Below, piece by piece: positions 1 to 9,157 of a stretch of DNA of 64,000 nt. Position numbers and translations under genes: made by a program. Within the stretch, counting starts at the first letter, position 1; each line of letters opens with the position of its first letter. This DNA is from Thalassotalea_F euphylliae (GTDB taxonomy: Bacteria > Pseudomonadota > Gammaproteobacteria > Enterobacterales > Alteromonadaceae): positions 434,001 through 498,000 of the forward strand of contig NZ_JBHUIB010000003.1 of NCBI RefSeq assembly GCF_042682785.1, read 5' to 3'. The notes under the pieces are model-generated. The model searched no databases and was not told the origin of the DNA. It saw nothing but the letters and a program-made list of their open reading frames with translations.

Positions 1-46
1 GTGTGGGCTGGTAACAAGCTACTTTTGGTAGATTAAGGAGTCACTG

Positions 47-520
47 ATGAAACTGGTACCTTTATTTTTTCTGTGCTTAATAACGGGGTTTATGACCCAT
101 TCAACTGCTGCTGATTATGAGCGCAACAAAGCGGTACCTGTTCAGCAAGTGCTCTTTGGTCATGTAACTTCGGTACGTCAGATCACCGAACGAGAGATTA
201 TTGAAGATCGTGCAAACGGCTGGGAGCTTTTTGGTGGGGCATTAATTGGTGGTGTACTAGGTAATCAAATAGGCGACGGTAGTGGTCGTGATATAGCGAC
301 TGTGCTCGGTAGTATCATTGGTGCAGCAGTGGTTGATAAAAAAGGGCGTAAATCAGAAGTCCGTGAGTTACACCTTGTTGAGCTTATGATCCGCACCGAG
401 CAGGGCGATGACTATATGGTGGTTCAAGACTATGACAGACGCATGCTGTTTAGCAGAGGTGATGACGTCCGTATGGTGTATTTAGCCAATGGTACGGTGA
501 GAATCGACAAACAATATTAG
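47..520 (+). CDS. Glycine-zipper (SlyB/17 kDa-antigen-like) envelope protein
   Basis: The 157-residue product has an N-terminal hydrophobic signal sequence (about residues 1-22, likely cleaved after THSTAA) and a glycine-rich pair of hydrophobic segments at about 62-95 (GGALIGGVLGNQIG, then VLGSIIGAAVV). This is the glycine-zipper 2TM arrangement of SlyB and the rickettsial 17 kDa antigen, which lie in the outer membrane or periplasm. The only Cys near the N terminus is inside the hydrophobic core, not in a lipobox, so it is probably not a lipoprotein. An AAGGAG site at 35-40 supports this ATG. It is followed by a strong bidirectional terminator and is a single-gene unit as far as the window shows. 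Precise function unknown. Confidence 0.75.
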   Translation: MKLVPLFFLCLITGFMTHSTAADYERNKAVPVQQVLFGHVTSVRQITEREIIEDRANGWELFGGALIGGVLGNQIGDGSGRDIATVLGSIIGAAVVDKKGRKSEVRELHLVELMIRTEQGDDYMVVQDYDRRMLFSRGDDVRMVYLANGTVRIDKQY

Positions 521-543
521 GTGCTTGTTGTTTACATACAAAC

Positions 544-572
544 AAAAAAGCGAGCGTAAAGCTCGCTTTTTT
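544..572. terminator. Bidirectional rho-independent terminator
   Basis: The stem GCGAGC/GCTCGC has a 5-nt loop, is preceded by six A and followed by six T. It sits between two converging genes and can end transcription from both sides. Confidence 0.85.
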
Positions 573-585
573 ATTATGTAGAATA

Positions 586-3558
586 CTAGAAAGTAAACTT
601 AACGCTTGCTTTGAATATTCTGCCCAGTGCGCTGTATGTGCTTGGGAAGGTGTTACCTGAATTGAAAGCCGTAGAGCCAGCTTCACCGCCAACAACGGGT
701 GGATCTTCTTCCGTAATGTTGTCTATGCCAAAGGTTAACTTGGTATTTTCACCCAGGTTATAGCTAGCGAATAGATCGATGTAGTCATACGAGTCTATCG
801 ATCTGAACTCTTCAAATGATCCCTCTGCTTGGACTTCTTCCATATCGATCGAGCTCAAGTGGCGCCAAAGTAGTGATACTGTTAGGTCATCCATGTTCCA
901 GCTAACACGCTGATTCCAAGTGGTTTCAGGTGTAGGTGAACAGTTATTTCCGTACATACCTAAACAATCAATAATCGGTAAAACCTCAGAAGACTGCCTT
1001 TCATTGGTCAAGTAATGGTTTACATTGGTGGCAAAATTAAGTTCGCCCCAATCTTCCATACCGACATTGAAATATAGTCCAATCTCTAAACCTTCTGCAC
1101 GGCGATAACTTAGGTTGGTGGTGTAAGTCTGAATACCTGCACCAGAAATAGTTAAGTCGCCGCCAATACGAACGATTTTTTCACACTCGCTAGTGACACC
1201 GAAGGTATAACACGCATCTAACGTTTGCTGAGCTGTAAAGGTGCCGATCGTATTGTCAACTTCAATGTCGTAGTAATCAACTGACAGTTCAAGGTTGAGT
1301 AAATCATCATTGGTATAAACAAAGCCGGCAGTGAATGTATCTGCTTCCTCTGCTTCAGGCAATTGCTCTGGGTTTGTGCCCTGGAAGGCGTTGACTTGCC
1401 CAGAAATTACGTCTTGCACTTTACCAACTTGTGCATCTGTCATTCCCGTAGAAATACACAGCTCACGTAGGCGAGCATCAATGTTGCCAGCATTTGCTAC
1501 TGAACATGGGTCTAGCAAAGCGTTGCTCAACCCCGTTACGACAGGTGCTGCTATTTCACCAACGTTTGGCGCGCGTGTAGCTGCTTGATCCATAACGCGA
1601 ATGAGTAAGTCCTCAACAGGTCGCCAGCTTAAACCAATTTTCCATGTGTCGTTGCTACCAACTGAGTCATAGTCTGCACTACGGTATGCAAACTCTAAGT
1701 CCAGAGTTTCCGCCATGAACTGGCCATCAAATATCGGTAAGACACCTTCGAAGAACAGCTCTTCAACTTTGAAGCCACCTTTAATTGGTAAAGTGTTACC
1801 GCCAGCGCCACCTAAACAGCTCGAGGGCGCTTCTTTAAGGCACTCATCAGGAATGGTTTCACCCGTTTCACGGCGATGCTCGTAGCCCAAGCTAAGGCTC
1901 ATTGGCACACCAGCAGTAGGTAGCTCTATAAAGTTAAGCGGGCCACTAACACTTGCTGTAAACACTTCCTGTTCATATTCTTGTTTGATTAACGCAGTAG
2001 CAGATGAGTACGCTGCAGCTTCAGGTGTAATTGTGCCGAAACCACCAAAAAGATCGATTGGAACACAGGTTGCGTCACCACCTTTACAGGTAACACCGTC
2101 AGTACTGTCGAGTGCTTTTTGGATGTTCTTAACGTTGGTGTAACCCGCACTTATATTGGTACGGTTTGATTCACCATATTGGAAAGAAATATCGTATTCC
2201 CAATCGTCGTATAAGACACCTTCGATACCTGCGACTAACTGAAATAGTTGTGTTTCATAGTTTGTCGAGCGTGGTCCAAGTTCGAGCGTGCGGCGGCGAA
2301 GCTGAACTAACAGGTAGTCTTCTTGGTCAACAACACCATTGCCATTCATGTCTTGCCAGTTCTCTACGCCATTATTTAAAAGGTCGTCTTCACGTGCTTG
2401 GTTGGCACGTTCGAGAATCCAGCCAAGTGCTTGATCACTAATAAACGGGTTAGCAAGCGGGATATTAAAGGTTTCTCCAAAGGTCCCTGAAGGAGCAACT
2501 TGTTGTTTAACTTGAGTATTATTAAACATCGCTGTGGCATAAACGGTATGCTCTTCTGCCACATCATAATGTGCAATCGTCGTTGCGCCGTATCGTTCTT
2601 GTGGCGTTTGGTAGAAATTATAGGGGTTGAAATTAAAGCGGCTACAGTCATCGCCAAGTGTTCTGTCTTCACGGAACTGGCCGTTAACCCCTGCGCCTAC
2701 AATAGCAAACCTTGTTGGCATTGATGTCGTAGAGCCACCACCACTTTCAAAAGTGGTTACGTCTGGACCACCACAGTTTTCGTGTGGAGGTACCGGACCT
2801 TCACCATTAAGAAATTCTTCATAGCCGCCTCCAGACGCGGTTGCTATACCTAAAACACCCAGAGGGCGGTCGCCAAGCATGACTGGTTTGCGATCAGTCC
2901 AATTCATTGAAATAGCGACATTACCTCGGCCTTCATCTAGGCTAGAGCCTAGTGTTAAGGCTAGACTGTCTGTTTCACCATCGCCTTCTTCTGTTTCTGA
3001 GTAATTGTAGAGGAACTCTACGCCCTCAAAATTATTCTTCATAACAAAGTTTACAGCACCAGCAATAGCATCTGAGCCGTAAACTGCGGATGCACCACCT
3101 GTGACTACATCAATGCTCTCAACCAGTGAAACAGGTACAGAGGCTGTATCAACCACACCGTTGAAATTGAATGGGATCATACGTCTGCCATTCATGAGCA
3201 CTAACGTACGTTGCGTCCCTAAGGCTCTTAAGTTGACGGTTGCAGCACCAGCCGTACCATTGTTTACACTGGCACCATCGCCAGGAATGGTAGAAGGCAG
3301 ATTTCTAAGAACTTCTTCTATTTGTGGCGTCTGCAACATTTCAATTTCTTGTGCGCCGACAGACATTATTGGGCTTGCAGAAACCGCGCCTGGTCGTCGA
3401 ATACGACTGCCGGTTACCGCGATACGTTCTATATCTTCTTCGACTTGTTGCTCTGACTCTTGAGCAAATGCTTGGTTTGGAATATATGCTGCGCTTGCGC
3501 TAACACCAAATAACAACGCAAACTGAACAGCACTGGTCAGTTTTGACTTGTTAAACAT
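586..3558 (-). CDS. TonB-dependent outer-membrane receptor
   Basis: The 990-residue protein has a signal peptide (cleavage near NQAFAQE), a TonB-box-like segment followed by VTGSRIRR, a plug domain (about 55-180, with the typical VTGGASAVYGSDAIAGAVNF block) and a 22-strand barrel ending in Phe. Family knowledge: such receptors import siderophores, glycans or peptides using TonB energy. The substrate cannot be read from the sequence; the VTGSRI subtype is expanded in Alteromonadales and Xanthomonadales and is often used for carbohydrates or peptides. Extracellular loops carry several Cys pairs (for example CKGGDATC) and an EF-hand-like loop at residues 403-414. An AGGGAGAAT ribosome site precedes the ATG. 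It is divergent from a LytS/LytTR pair, which may regulate it. Confidence 0.93.
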   Translation of the reverse strand: MFNKSKLTSAVQFALLFGVSASAAYIPNQAFAQESEQQVEEDIERIAVTGSRIRRPGAVSASPIMSVGAQEIEMLQTPQIEEVLRNLPSTIPGDGASVNNGTAGAATVNLRALGTQRTLVLMNGRRMIPFNFNGVVDTASVPVSLVESIDVVTGGASAVYGSDAIAGAVNFVMKNNFEGVEFLYNYSETEEGDGETDSLALTLGSSLDEGRGNVAISMNWTDRKPVMLGDRPLGVLGIATASGGGYEEFLNGEGPVPPHENCGGPDVTTFESGGGSTTSMPTRFAIVGAGVNGQFREDRTLGDDCSRFNFNPYNFYQTPQERYGATTIAHYDVAEEHTVYATAMFNNTQVKQQVAPSGTFGETFNIPLANPFISDQALGWILERANQAREDDLLNNGVENWQDMNGNGVVDQEDYLLVQLRRRTLELGPRSTNYETQLFQLVAGIEGVLYDDWEYDISFQYGESNRTNISAGYTNVKNIQKALDSTDGVTCKGGDATCVPIDLFGGFGTITPEAAAYSSATALIKQEYEQEVFTASVSGPLNFIELPTAGVPMSLSLGYEHRRETGETIPDECLKEAPSSCLGGAGGNTLPIKGGFKVEELFFEGVLPIFDGQFMAETLDLEFAYRSADYDSVGSNDTWKIGLSWRPVEDLLIRVMDQAATRAPNVGEIAAPVVTGLSNALLDPCSVANAGNIDARLRELCISTGMTDAQVGKVQDVISGQVNAFQGTNPEQLPEAEEADTFTAGFVYTNDDLLNLELSVDYYDIEVDNTIGTFTAQQTLDACYTFGVTSECEKIVRIGGDLTISGAGIQTYTTNLSYRRAEGLEIGLYFNVGMEDWGELNFATNVNHYLTNERQSSEVLPIIDCLGMYGNNCSPTPETTWNQRVSWNMDDLTVSLLWRHLSSIDMEEVQAEGSFEEFRSIDSYDYIDLFASYNLGENTKLTFGIDNITEEDPPVVGGEAGSTAFNSGNTFPSTYSALGRIFKASVKFTF

Positions 3559-3875
3559 GAGATTCTCCCTGTTTAGTTATAATCATGATGTTCCTCTTGC
3601 GAACATGACTGCTTCCTATGCAGCAAAGAGATGAACCATGGTCAACTTACTCCTGCGAGAAGGTGCCGACATTAGCAAATACGCCAATGGCTGAATTTGT
3701 GGGATAACAGGACAGTAGCCATAGTTAAACGGCTAAAAGTACCGTTTTTACTGGCGTTTAAGGGAAAAGAGGTGTTTTTATGTTATTGATTTATATTGAA
3801 AAATGTATTTGCAACAGTTGGAGCTAGCAGGGCATTATAGGCAAAAGTTGCAATTTTTTATGAATTATCAGAATA
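3559..3875. promoter_or_regulatory. Divergent control region with candidate LytTR boxes
   Basis: This 317-bp gap has no gene. At 3724-3762 there are three copies of a CCGTTT/GCGTTT-type element: GCCGTTTAAC on the minus strand (3724-3733), and ACCGTTTTT (3741) and GGCGTTTAA (3753) on the plus strand, the last two 12 bp apart. Pairs of short direct repeats about one helical turn apart are the usual targets of LytTR DNA-binding domains, and a LytTR regulator is encoded immediately downstream. The assignment as a binding site is inference. Confidence 0.4.
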
Positions 3876-5003
3876 ATGCTCCATAGACATGTGGTGCCTT
3901 TGGTTATGTTTAAATCGTTAATAGAAAATTTGCCATCGCGTTATTTTTGGCTTGGCAATATCGTATTTTGGTTACTGCTCAACTCACTTGCTGCGACCAA
4001 TAGTTATCGGATGAATTTGCACTTCAACCGACAGGTGGATTGGTTAGATGTTTGGCTTGAGTATTTGCCTTGGTGGGGCAATTGGGCGTTAATTGCTCCT
4101 CTTATCATCGCCAGCACGCAAATGATTTCATTTGACGGGAACAGTTTGCATAAATTTATCGCTAAAACGCTAGCGGTTATGATGGTCTTTTTCTGTTTTT
4201 ATTGGAGCTTAACTATCGTTGAGGTGTCACTTATTTCAGAAGGCACATTGTCAATTTCAGCATTACGTGAGTCATTTGCGCAACTTATGTTGAGCCCATT
4301 ACACATGGACTTTCTTGTCTATATTGCAGTGCTATGTTCAGGGTATTCGTATACGTATTACACGCGTTCACGTCAACAAAGTAAACGTAACAGAGAGCTG
4401 AGCGAACAACTATTGCAGGTAGAACTACAATCGTTGAAATCTCAACTGAATCCACATTTTTTGTTTAACACGCTAAATACCATTGCAAGCTTGATTCGTT
4501 TGGACAATAAACCGAATGCGATTAAAGCGTTAAGCGAGCTGAGCTCGATGCTAAGAAAAGTTCTTGAAAATCAACGTCACCAGCTGATTTCGTTAAAACA
4601 AGAAATGGAATTTATTGAAAGCTATCTAATTATTCAACGGATGAGATTCGAGAATAAATTAACGACGCAGGTCAACGTAGATCCGAATTGTTTAACTTTG
4701 GATGTTCCTTTCATGTTGCTTCAACCTTTGGTCGAAAATGCGGTTCAGCATGGCTCACAGTTGGAAAGCAATAAGAATGAGTTGCGTCTAGATGTTTACT
4801 GCCAAGATGATTACTTGCACGTAAAACTGATCAACAAAATACCTGAAAAAGATGAACATCAGGGCTTTGGAATTGGCTTAAGCAATTGTCGAAAACGCTT
4901 AGAAAAGCTGTATGAATATGATTTTCAATTAACATTAACCCCCATGGATAACGGATATTTTGAAACCTATCTATGCCTACCGATAGGAGTATTGGATGCT
5001 TAA
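3876..5003 (+). CDS. LytS-type sensor histidine kinase
   Basis: The 375-residue membrane kinase has four hydrophobic segments in about residues 20-165, then a His_kinase domain of the LytS/YehU class. The phospho-acceptor block is PHFLFNTLNTIASLI (His about residue 195), and a HATPase region follows with LLQPLVENAVQHG as N-box and GFGIGLSNCRKRLE as G-box. It would phosphorylate the LytTR regulator whose gene overlaps its 3' end by 8 bp. There is no recognisable periplasmic sensor domain, so sensing is probably through the membrane part. No clear ribosome site precedes the chosen ATG; an in-frame ATG at 3906 is an alternative start. Confidence 0.9.
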   Translation: MLHRHVVPLVMFKSLIENLPSRYFWLGNIVFWLLLNSLAATNSYRMNLHFNRQVDWLDVWLEYLPWWGNWALIAPLIIASTQMISFDGNSLHKFIAKTLAVMMVFFCFYWSLTIVEVSLISEGTLSISALRESFAQLMLSPLHMDFLVYIAVLCSGYSYTYYTRSRQQSKRNRELSEQLLQVELQSLKSQLNPHFLFNTLNTIASLIRLDNKPNAIKALSELSSMLRKVLENQRHQLISLKQEMEFIESYLIIQRMRFENKLTTQVNVDPNCLTLDVPFMLLQPLVENAVQHGSQLESNKNELRLDVYCQDDYLHVKLINKIPEKDEHQGFGIGLSNCRKRLEKLYEYDFQLTLTPMDNGYFETYLCLPIGVLDA

Positions 5004-5757
5004 AGTACTGGTTGCTGACGATGAATCGTTGGCCAGAGAAACAATAAAATTATTGTTAAAAGATCAGAAAGACATTGGTGAAGTATTTGAAGCCGAAGAT
5101 GGCAACCAGGTACTTGACGTGTTTAAAACAACCAAGCCAGATATTGTTTTTCTCGATATTCAAATGCCCGGAAAAACTGGGATAGAATTAGCAGAAGAGC
5201 TACCAAATGACACGGTGATCATTTTTGCAACGGCCTATGATCAATTTGCCATTACTGCCTTTGAGCTAAATGCGATAGGGTATTTGTTGAAACCATTTGA
5301 TGATGACAAGTTTTATGCGGCACTGAATCGTGCACGTAAAGAACTAGCAGGCAACAGGTCGAGTGATTTTAAGAAAGTAGGGCAGCTCATTCAGCATATG
5401 GTTGATGAACAGGATAAACCATACAAGAGTCGCCTTGTAGTAAAAGATCCGGGCCGTATTCGGTTGGTGGATGTGGAACAAATAAACTATATCGCAGGCG
5501 CGGGTAATTACGCTGAAGTGCATTTGTTTGAAACCAAACCCGTGCTTCATCGTGAAACGCTGACAAGCCTAGAAAATCAGCTCGACCCGAAAGTCTTTGT
5601 GCGTATCCATCGTTCAACTATTGTCAGACGAAGCAGTGTCAGTGAGTTACGTTCTAATGAAAATGGTGATTACACGGTCGTGCTTAAGTCCGGTGAAAAC
5701 TTAACGTTGTCTCGCAGAAATAAGTCGAAGTTAGATGAATTATTGGGTGACAGTTAA
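4996..5757 (+). CDS. LytTR-family response regulator
   Basis: The 253-residue protein has an N-terminal receiver domain (about 1-120; acidic pair DD at 8-9, phospho-acceptor Asp54 in FLDIQMPG, Lys in YLLKPFDD) and a C-terminal LytTR DNA-binding domain (about 145-250; INYIAGAGNYAEVH and VRIHRSTIVRRSSV are typical). The start has a good AGGAG site inside the end of the kinase gene, and the 8-bp overlap implies translational coupling. It most likely controls the adjacent TonB-dependent receptor gene, autoregulates, or both. The target is inferred from position. Confidence 0.93.
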   Translation: MLKVLVADDESLARETIKLLLKDQKDIGEVFEAEDGNQVLDVFKTTKPDIVFLDIQMPGKTGIELAEELPNDTVIIFATAYDQFAITAFELNAIGYLLKPFDDDKFYAALNRARKELAGNRSSDFKKVGQLIQHMVDEQDKPYKSRLVVKDPGRIRLVDVEQINYIAGAGNYAEVHLFETKPVLHRETLTSLENQLDPKVFVRIHRSTIVRRSSVSELRSNENGDYTVVLKSGENLTLSRRNKSKLDELLGDS

Positions 5758-5789
5758 CCAATAGAGCGATAAGCACAGTATTTAGGCAT

Positions 5790-5817
5790 AAAAAAAGGGG
5801 GATAAACGTCATCCCCC
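5790..5817 (-). terminator. Rho-independent terminator
   Basis: The stem GGGGGAT/ATCCCCC has a 7-nt loop. On the minus strand it is followed by seven T, so it is best oriented to stop transcription coming from mgsA, though it lies 220 bp beyond that gene. It could also weakly stop the LytTR operon. Confidence 0.7.
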
Positions 5818-6039
5818 ATAGTCATCATTTGTGCTTTCATTGACAGATCAAAACACAATACTACATGCCTCAATTGTCATCGAATATATGGATCCAGAGA
5901 GTATTTAAATTCATATATTGTTCTGACATTTTTAGTATGGCAAACACTCGCCCTCCTTAAAAAGATGCCTTGGGACAAATTGAAAGATATATGGGATAAG
6001 TGGCATCTTCAGCACGAAATGTATCCAAACATGTCGCGT

Positions 6040-6495
6040 TTAGGTTCGTTTTGCTAAGTAACTGTCATAGTCTGGAATTGATCTTTCGTAACTTTGGTCA
6101 AACAAGGAAGAGTTGATCAACAAGTCTGCACTCGCTTGATTACATGCCACGGGAATGTTCCAAACTGCAGCTAGTCTTAGTAACGCTTTTACATCTGGAT
6201 CGTGAGGTTGTGCTTCTAAAGGGTCCCAAAAAAATATCAACATATCGATTGATTGCTCGGTAATCAGCGCACCAATTTGCTGATCGCCACCTAGCGGACC
6301 GCTGATTAATGCTTCAATCGCTAAGCCCGTCTTTTGTTGAATGAGCGCACCTGTTGTGCCTGTTGCATAAAGCTTATGCTGGTTTAGCTTGTCTTGATAT
6401 TTTTTACACCAGTCGATGAGATTGGCTTTCATGTTGTCGTGAGCAACTAAAGCAATAGATTTTATTTTGTTCGAATTAATGTTTTTATATTGCAT
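6040..6495 (-). CDS. mgsA: Methylglyoxal synthase
   Basis: The 151-residue protein matches the length of Escherichia coli MgsA. The enzyme converts dihydroxyacetone phosphate to methylglyoxal and phosphate, a bypass that relieves sugar-phosphate overload. Visible family motifs are the N-terminal ALVAHDNMK block, the phosphate loop ATGTTG, GPLGGDQQIG (catalytic Asp) and FFWDPLEAQPHDPDV (further catalytic Asp and His residues). A TAGGAG ribosome site stands before the ATG. It is divergent from the Bax-like gene with about 55 bp between them. All expected catalytic residues are present. Confidence 0.95.
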   Translation of the reverse strand: MQYKNINSNKIKSIALVAHDNMKANLIDWCKKYQDKLNQHKLYATGTTGALIQQKTGLAIEALISGPLGGDQQIGALITEQSIDMLIFFWDPLEAQPHDPDVKALLRLAAVWNIPVACNQASADLLINSSLFDQSYERSIPDYDSYLAKRT

Positions 6496-6550
6496 ACGCT
6501 AAACTCCTAATACTTAAATAGAATATATCTGCTTTTAGTTGGCATTGCTT

Positions 6551-7474
6551 ATGAAACTTCACTTAAAACATATCGCGCTTACTTTTATTGCACTCTGTTT
6601 ATTCGCTTGTAGTCCTAGTAAAGATGAAGAGCAGGTAAAGCAAACGCTTAAGCCAACACAGATTGTACATATTAAGTCGCTTGATGATCTCACTGACTTA
6701 TTTGACAAGTATCAATACAACTCTGAAGCATGGACGCAAGGTAGCCGTGCAGTACCACGATTAACATTTGATGGTGTTACTGAACGATGGCAAAAAGGGT
6801 CGAAAAACCTGCCTGTCGATGAGAAAAAGCAAGTGTTTTTTCGTTTGATGGCTCCTCTTATTTTAATGTCGAATGAAGAGATCCTTGCTGAACGCGAATT
6901 GGCGAAAAATGCCCCGTTGTCTTCTGAACCATTAAAGCAGTTGGCCATAAAGTATAAGGTCATTGAAAAAGGGAGTCAGAGCGCGGGGTTGGGCGCAGAT
7001 GAAAGGTCACAGCTATTAAATCGCATAGATATTGTGCCGCCATCACTGGCGCTTGCCCAAGCAGCTGAAGAGAGTGGGTGGGCTACGTCGCGTTTCACCG
7101 TTGAAGGCAATGCCTTTTTTGGCCAATGGGATTTTAGTGGCCAAGGTATGATCCCCAAACAACAACGAAAAGAACTTGGTAATTATGGTTTGGCTCGATT
7201 TGATACGCCGTTTGATTCAGTCAAAGGGTATATGTTCAACATTAATACAGGCCATGCTTATCAAAAACTTCGCGATAAAAGAGCCGGACTTAGGCAACAA
7301 CATCAAGCGATTACAGGACTTGGTTTGGTAGAGACATTAGATAAATACTCGGAGCGAGGACAGGCATATATCGACGGTATCAGTGAATTGATCACCTACA
7401 ACAATCTAGAGCCCGTTGATGAAGCATACCTTGTCGGCGACCATATCATCCAATTAGTCGCAGATAGTGAATAA
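6551..7474 (+). CDS. Bax-like lipoprotein with glucosaminidase domain
   Basis: The ATG at 6551 is preferred over an upstream in-frame TTG because it gives a clean lipoprotein signal (MKLHLKHIALTFIALCLFAC, lipidated Cys at residue 20). The rest (about 307 residues in total) matches the Bax/FlgJ-type glucosaminidase family: PPSLALAQAAEESGWATSRF contains the probable catalytic Glu, followed by GNAFFGQWDF and YMFNINTGHAYQKLRDKR. Such proteins are thought to cleave peptidoglycan glycan strands from the inner face of the outer membrane. E. coli Bax itself is poorly characterised. The gene stands alone between mgsA and an MDR reductase. Confidence 0.85.
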   Translation: MKLHLKHIALTFIALCLFACSPSKDEEQVKQTLKPTQIVHIKSLDDLTDLFDKYQYNSEAWTQGSRAVPRLTFDGVTERWQKGSKNLPVDEKKQVFFRLMAPLILMSNEEILAERELAKNAPLSSEPLKQLAIKYKVIEKGSQSAGLGADERSQLLNRIDIVPPSLALAQAAEESGWATSRFTVEGNAFFGQWDFSGQGMIPKQQRKELGNYGLARFDTPFDSVKGYMFNINTGHAYQKLRDKRAGLRQQHQAITGLGLVETLDKYSERGQAYIDGISELITYNNLEPVDEAYLVGDHIIQLVADSE

Positions 7475-7501
7475 ACAATTAACAACAAGAAAAATAGTCA
7501 C

Positions 7502-8533
7502 ATGGAAAAAATGAATAAAGGTTTTAGCTTAAAGTTACTTGATAACATGGAAGCACTCTCGTCAGAGCGGATCACTCTCGTTGAAAAGGAGGTTCCTGAA
7601 CTTAAGCGCGGGCAAGTACTTATCAAAATGTTAGCGACACCTGTAAACCCGTCAGATTTAGTATACTTGATGGGAAAATACGGACTCCCGCCACAAGACG
7701 GTGCTTATGTAGGGTTTGAAGGCTGTGGCATTGTTGTAAAAGCAAATGCGGGGCTATATGGCAAATGGCTTGAAGGAAAGCGCGTCGCTATTTCGGCACA
7801 ACCAAGCATTGATGGTGTTTGGGCAAAATATGCCATCACCAAAGCTAACTTTTGCTTGCCTCTAAGGGACGACATTCCAGATGAACAAGCTGCAACCATC
7901 ATTGTAAATCCGTGCACATCAGTGTGTATGGTTGAGAGAGCTAAAGCGTTAGGCGCTAAGGCTATCGTCATTAATGCAGCAGCCAGTCAAGTGGGCAAAG
8001 GGGTTATCCGTTACGCAAAGCAGGAAGGACTCGCCACCATCGCTACTGTGCGCAGTCAAAGCAATGTCGCTGTATTAAATGAGTTGGGTGCAGATGAGGT
8101 GTTATTAACAACAGCGGAAGATTTTCAAGTGAATTTGAAACTTGCCTGTAAAAACCATCGCGCATCTGTCTTACTCGATGCTGTTGCATGTCAGGATACC
8201 CCACTGGTATTAAAAAATATGCCTAAAGGGTCGACGGCTATTGTTTATGGTCGATTAACTGAAACGCATGACCCTCTGGGCGGTATGTTTAGTGTTGCTG
8301 ATGTAATTTTCAGAGATATTCGAATTGAGGGATTTTGGCTGGCAACCTATATCGGGAATGCCAAGCCTTGGCAGGTCTATCGATTAAGTAAAAAAGTTCA
8401 GAAGCTTTTTGCCGATGGCATTTTCGAAACGGATATATATAAAACCGTGGGCTTTGAGGACTTCTATCAAGCTATCGATCACTATGCTGAACATAAAAGT
8501 GACGGGAAGGTGATACTTAAACCGAACGGTTAG
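7502..8533 (+). CDS. Zinc-free MDR oxidoreductase (quinone/enoyl reductase-like)
   Basis: The 343-residue medium-chain dehydrogenase/reductase has a GroES-like N-terminal half (KMLATPVNPSDLVYLMGKYG, then VGFEGCGIVV) and a Rossmann half with the nucleotide loop around AAASQVGKGVIRYAK. The NPSD segment and the absence of zinc-binding Cys/His groups fit the quinone reductase and mitochondrial-type 2-enoyl thioester reductase branch, which reduces activated double bonds with NADPH. The exact substrate cannot be assigned. It lies 27 bp after the Bax-like gene and could be cotranscribed with it. A second in-frame ATG at codon 4 is also possible. Confidence 0.8.
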   Translation: MEKMNKGFSLKLLDNMEALSSERITLVEKEVPELKRGQVLIKMLATPVNPSDLVYLMGKYGLPPQDGAYVGFEGCGIVVKANAGLYGKWLEGKRVAISAQPSIDGVWAKYAITKANFCLPLRDDIPDEQAATIIVNPCTSVCMVERAKALGAKAIVINAAASQVGKGVIRYAKQEGLATIATVRSQSNVAVLNELGADEVLLTTAEDFQVNLKLACKNHRASVLLDAVACQDTPLVLKNMPKGSTAIVYGRLTETHDPLGGMFSVADVIFRDIRIEGFWLATYIGNAKPWQVYRLSKKVQKLFADGIFETDIYKTVGFEDFYQAIDHYAEHKSDGKVILKPNG

Positions 8534-8581
8534 CATTTAATGGCTAACTGTTGATGTCGTATTTAAAGAGCATTATTCGGC

Positions 8582-8974
8582 TTAGTGCCACAGCCCTAGT
8601 ACTAACCCATAAAGTAAAAACTGCCCTAGGTGATAGCCGCCATCAATAAGTAATAACTTGAGTGACTTATGACTAAATTGGTAGTTAATTGCAAAACTGG
8701 TTGCCACCAGTGCAAACCCAACGAGTAAGGCGTGATGTATTGCAAACAACAACGTAGGCTCGGGACCCAGCAACAATGCGAATCCAAATGCAGAAATTAG
8801 CGCAAATAAAAAAGACAAACCGAATACTTGAGTAGGATGTTCAGCTTGAGATTCGTCGAAGCCTGACTCTTCAACCCAAGCTTGCCCAAAGAGTACAGGT
8901 GAATACCAAAGTCCACCTAATATAAAGCTCGTTATTGCTGCGACGAAAATTGCGAGAAAATTTAACGCTTCCAT
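8582..8974 (-). CDS. DUF1761 integral membrane protein
   Basis: This 130-residue hydrophobic protein has about four membrane segments. Its N-terminal SFILGGLWYSPVLFGQAW block and C-terminal GGYHLGQFLLYGLVLGLW are characteristic of the DUF1761 family. No biochemical role is known. It is transcribed toward the MDR gene and ends 48 bp from it. Confidence 0.8.
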   Translation of the reverse strand: MEALNFLAIFVAAITSFILGGLWYSPVLFGQAWVEESGFDESQAEHPTQVFGLSFLFALISAFGFALLLGPEPTLLFAIHHALLVGFALVATSFAINYQFSHKSLKLLLIDGGYHLGQFLLYGLVLGLWH

Positions 8975-9102
8975 GGCTGTATAGCCTCATTGTTATATTA
9001 TAACCATTCCCTTTAAGGTAGTCGCTAAGTGACTGTTTCGTCAACAAGTCTTACGATTCTTTACAAAGCAAATATGTGTAAAAAATAGATAAAAGTAAAT
9101 TG

Positions 9103-9118
9103 TGTTTTATGTAAAACA
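9103..9118. promoter_or_regulatory. Short palindrome upstream of sbcDC
   Basis: TGTTTTA-TG-TAAAACA is a 7+2+7 inverted repeat 40 bp before the sbcD start codon, in the expected promoter zone. It may be an operator. It does not match the LexA consensus. Confidence 0.3.
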
Positions 9119-9157
9119 TTTCGGTAGAATTAGCGAAAAAGATTACAAAGCGTTTGC

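Noticed and set aside
1..36. Possible C-terminal end of an upstream plus-strand gene
   Set aside because: One frame stays open to a TAA at 34-36, but 11 codons at the window edge are too few to support a gene.
5758..6039. Possible small gene between the LytTR regulator and mgsA
   Set aside because: Short frames here lack ribosome sites and coding character; only the hairpin at 5790-5817 is supported.
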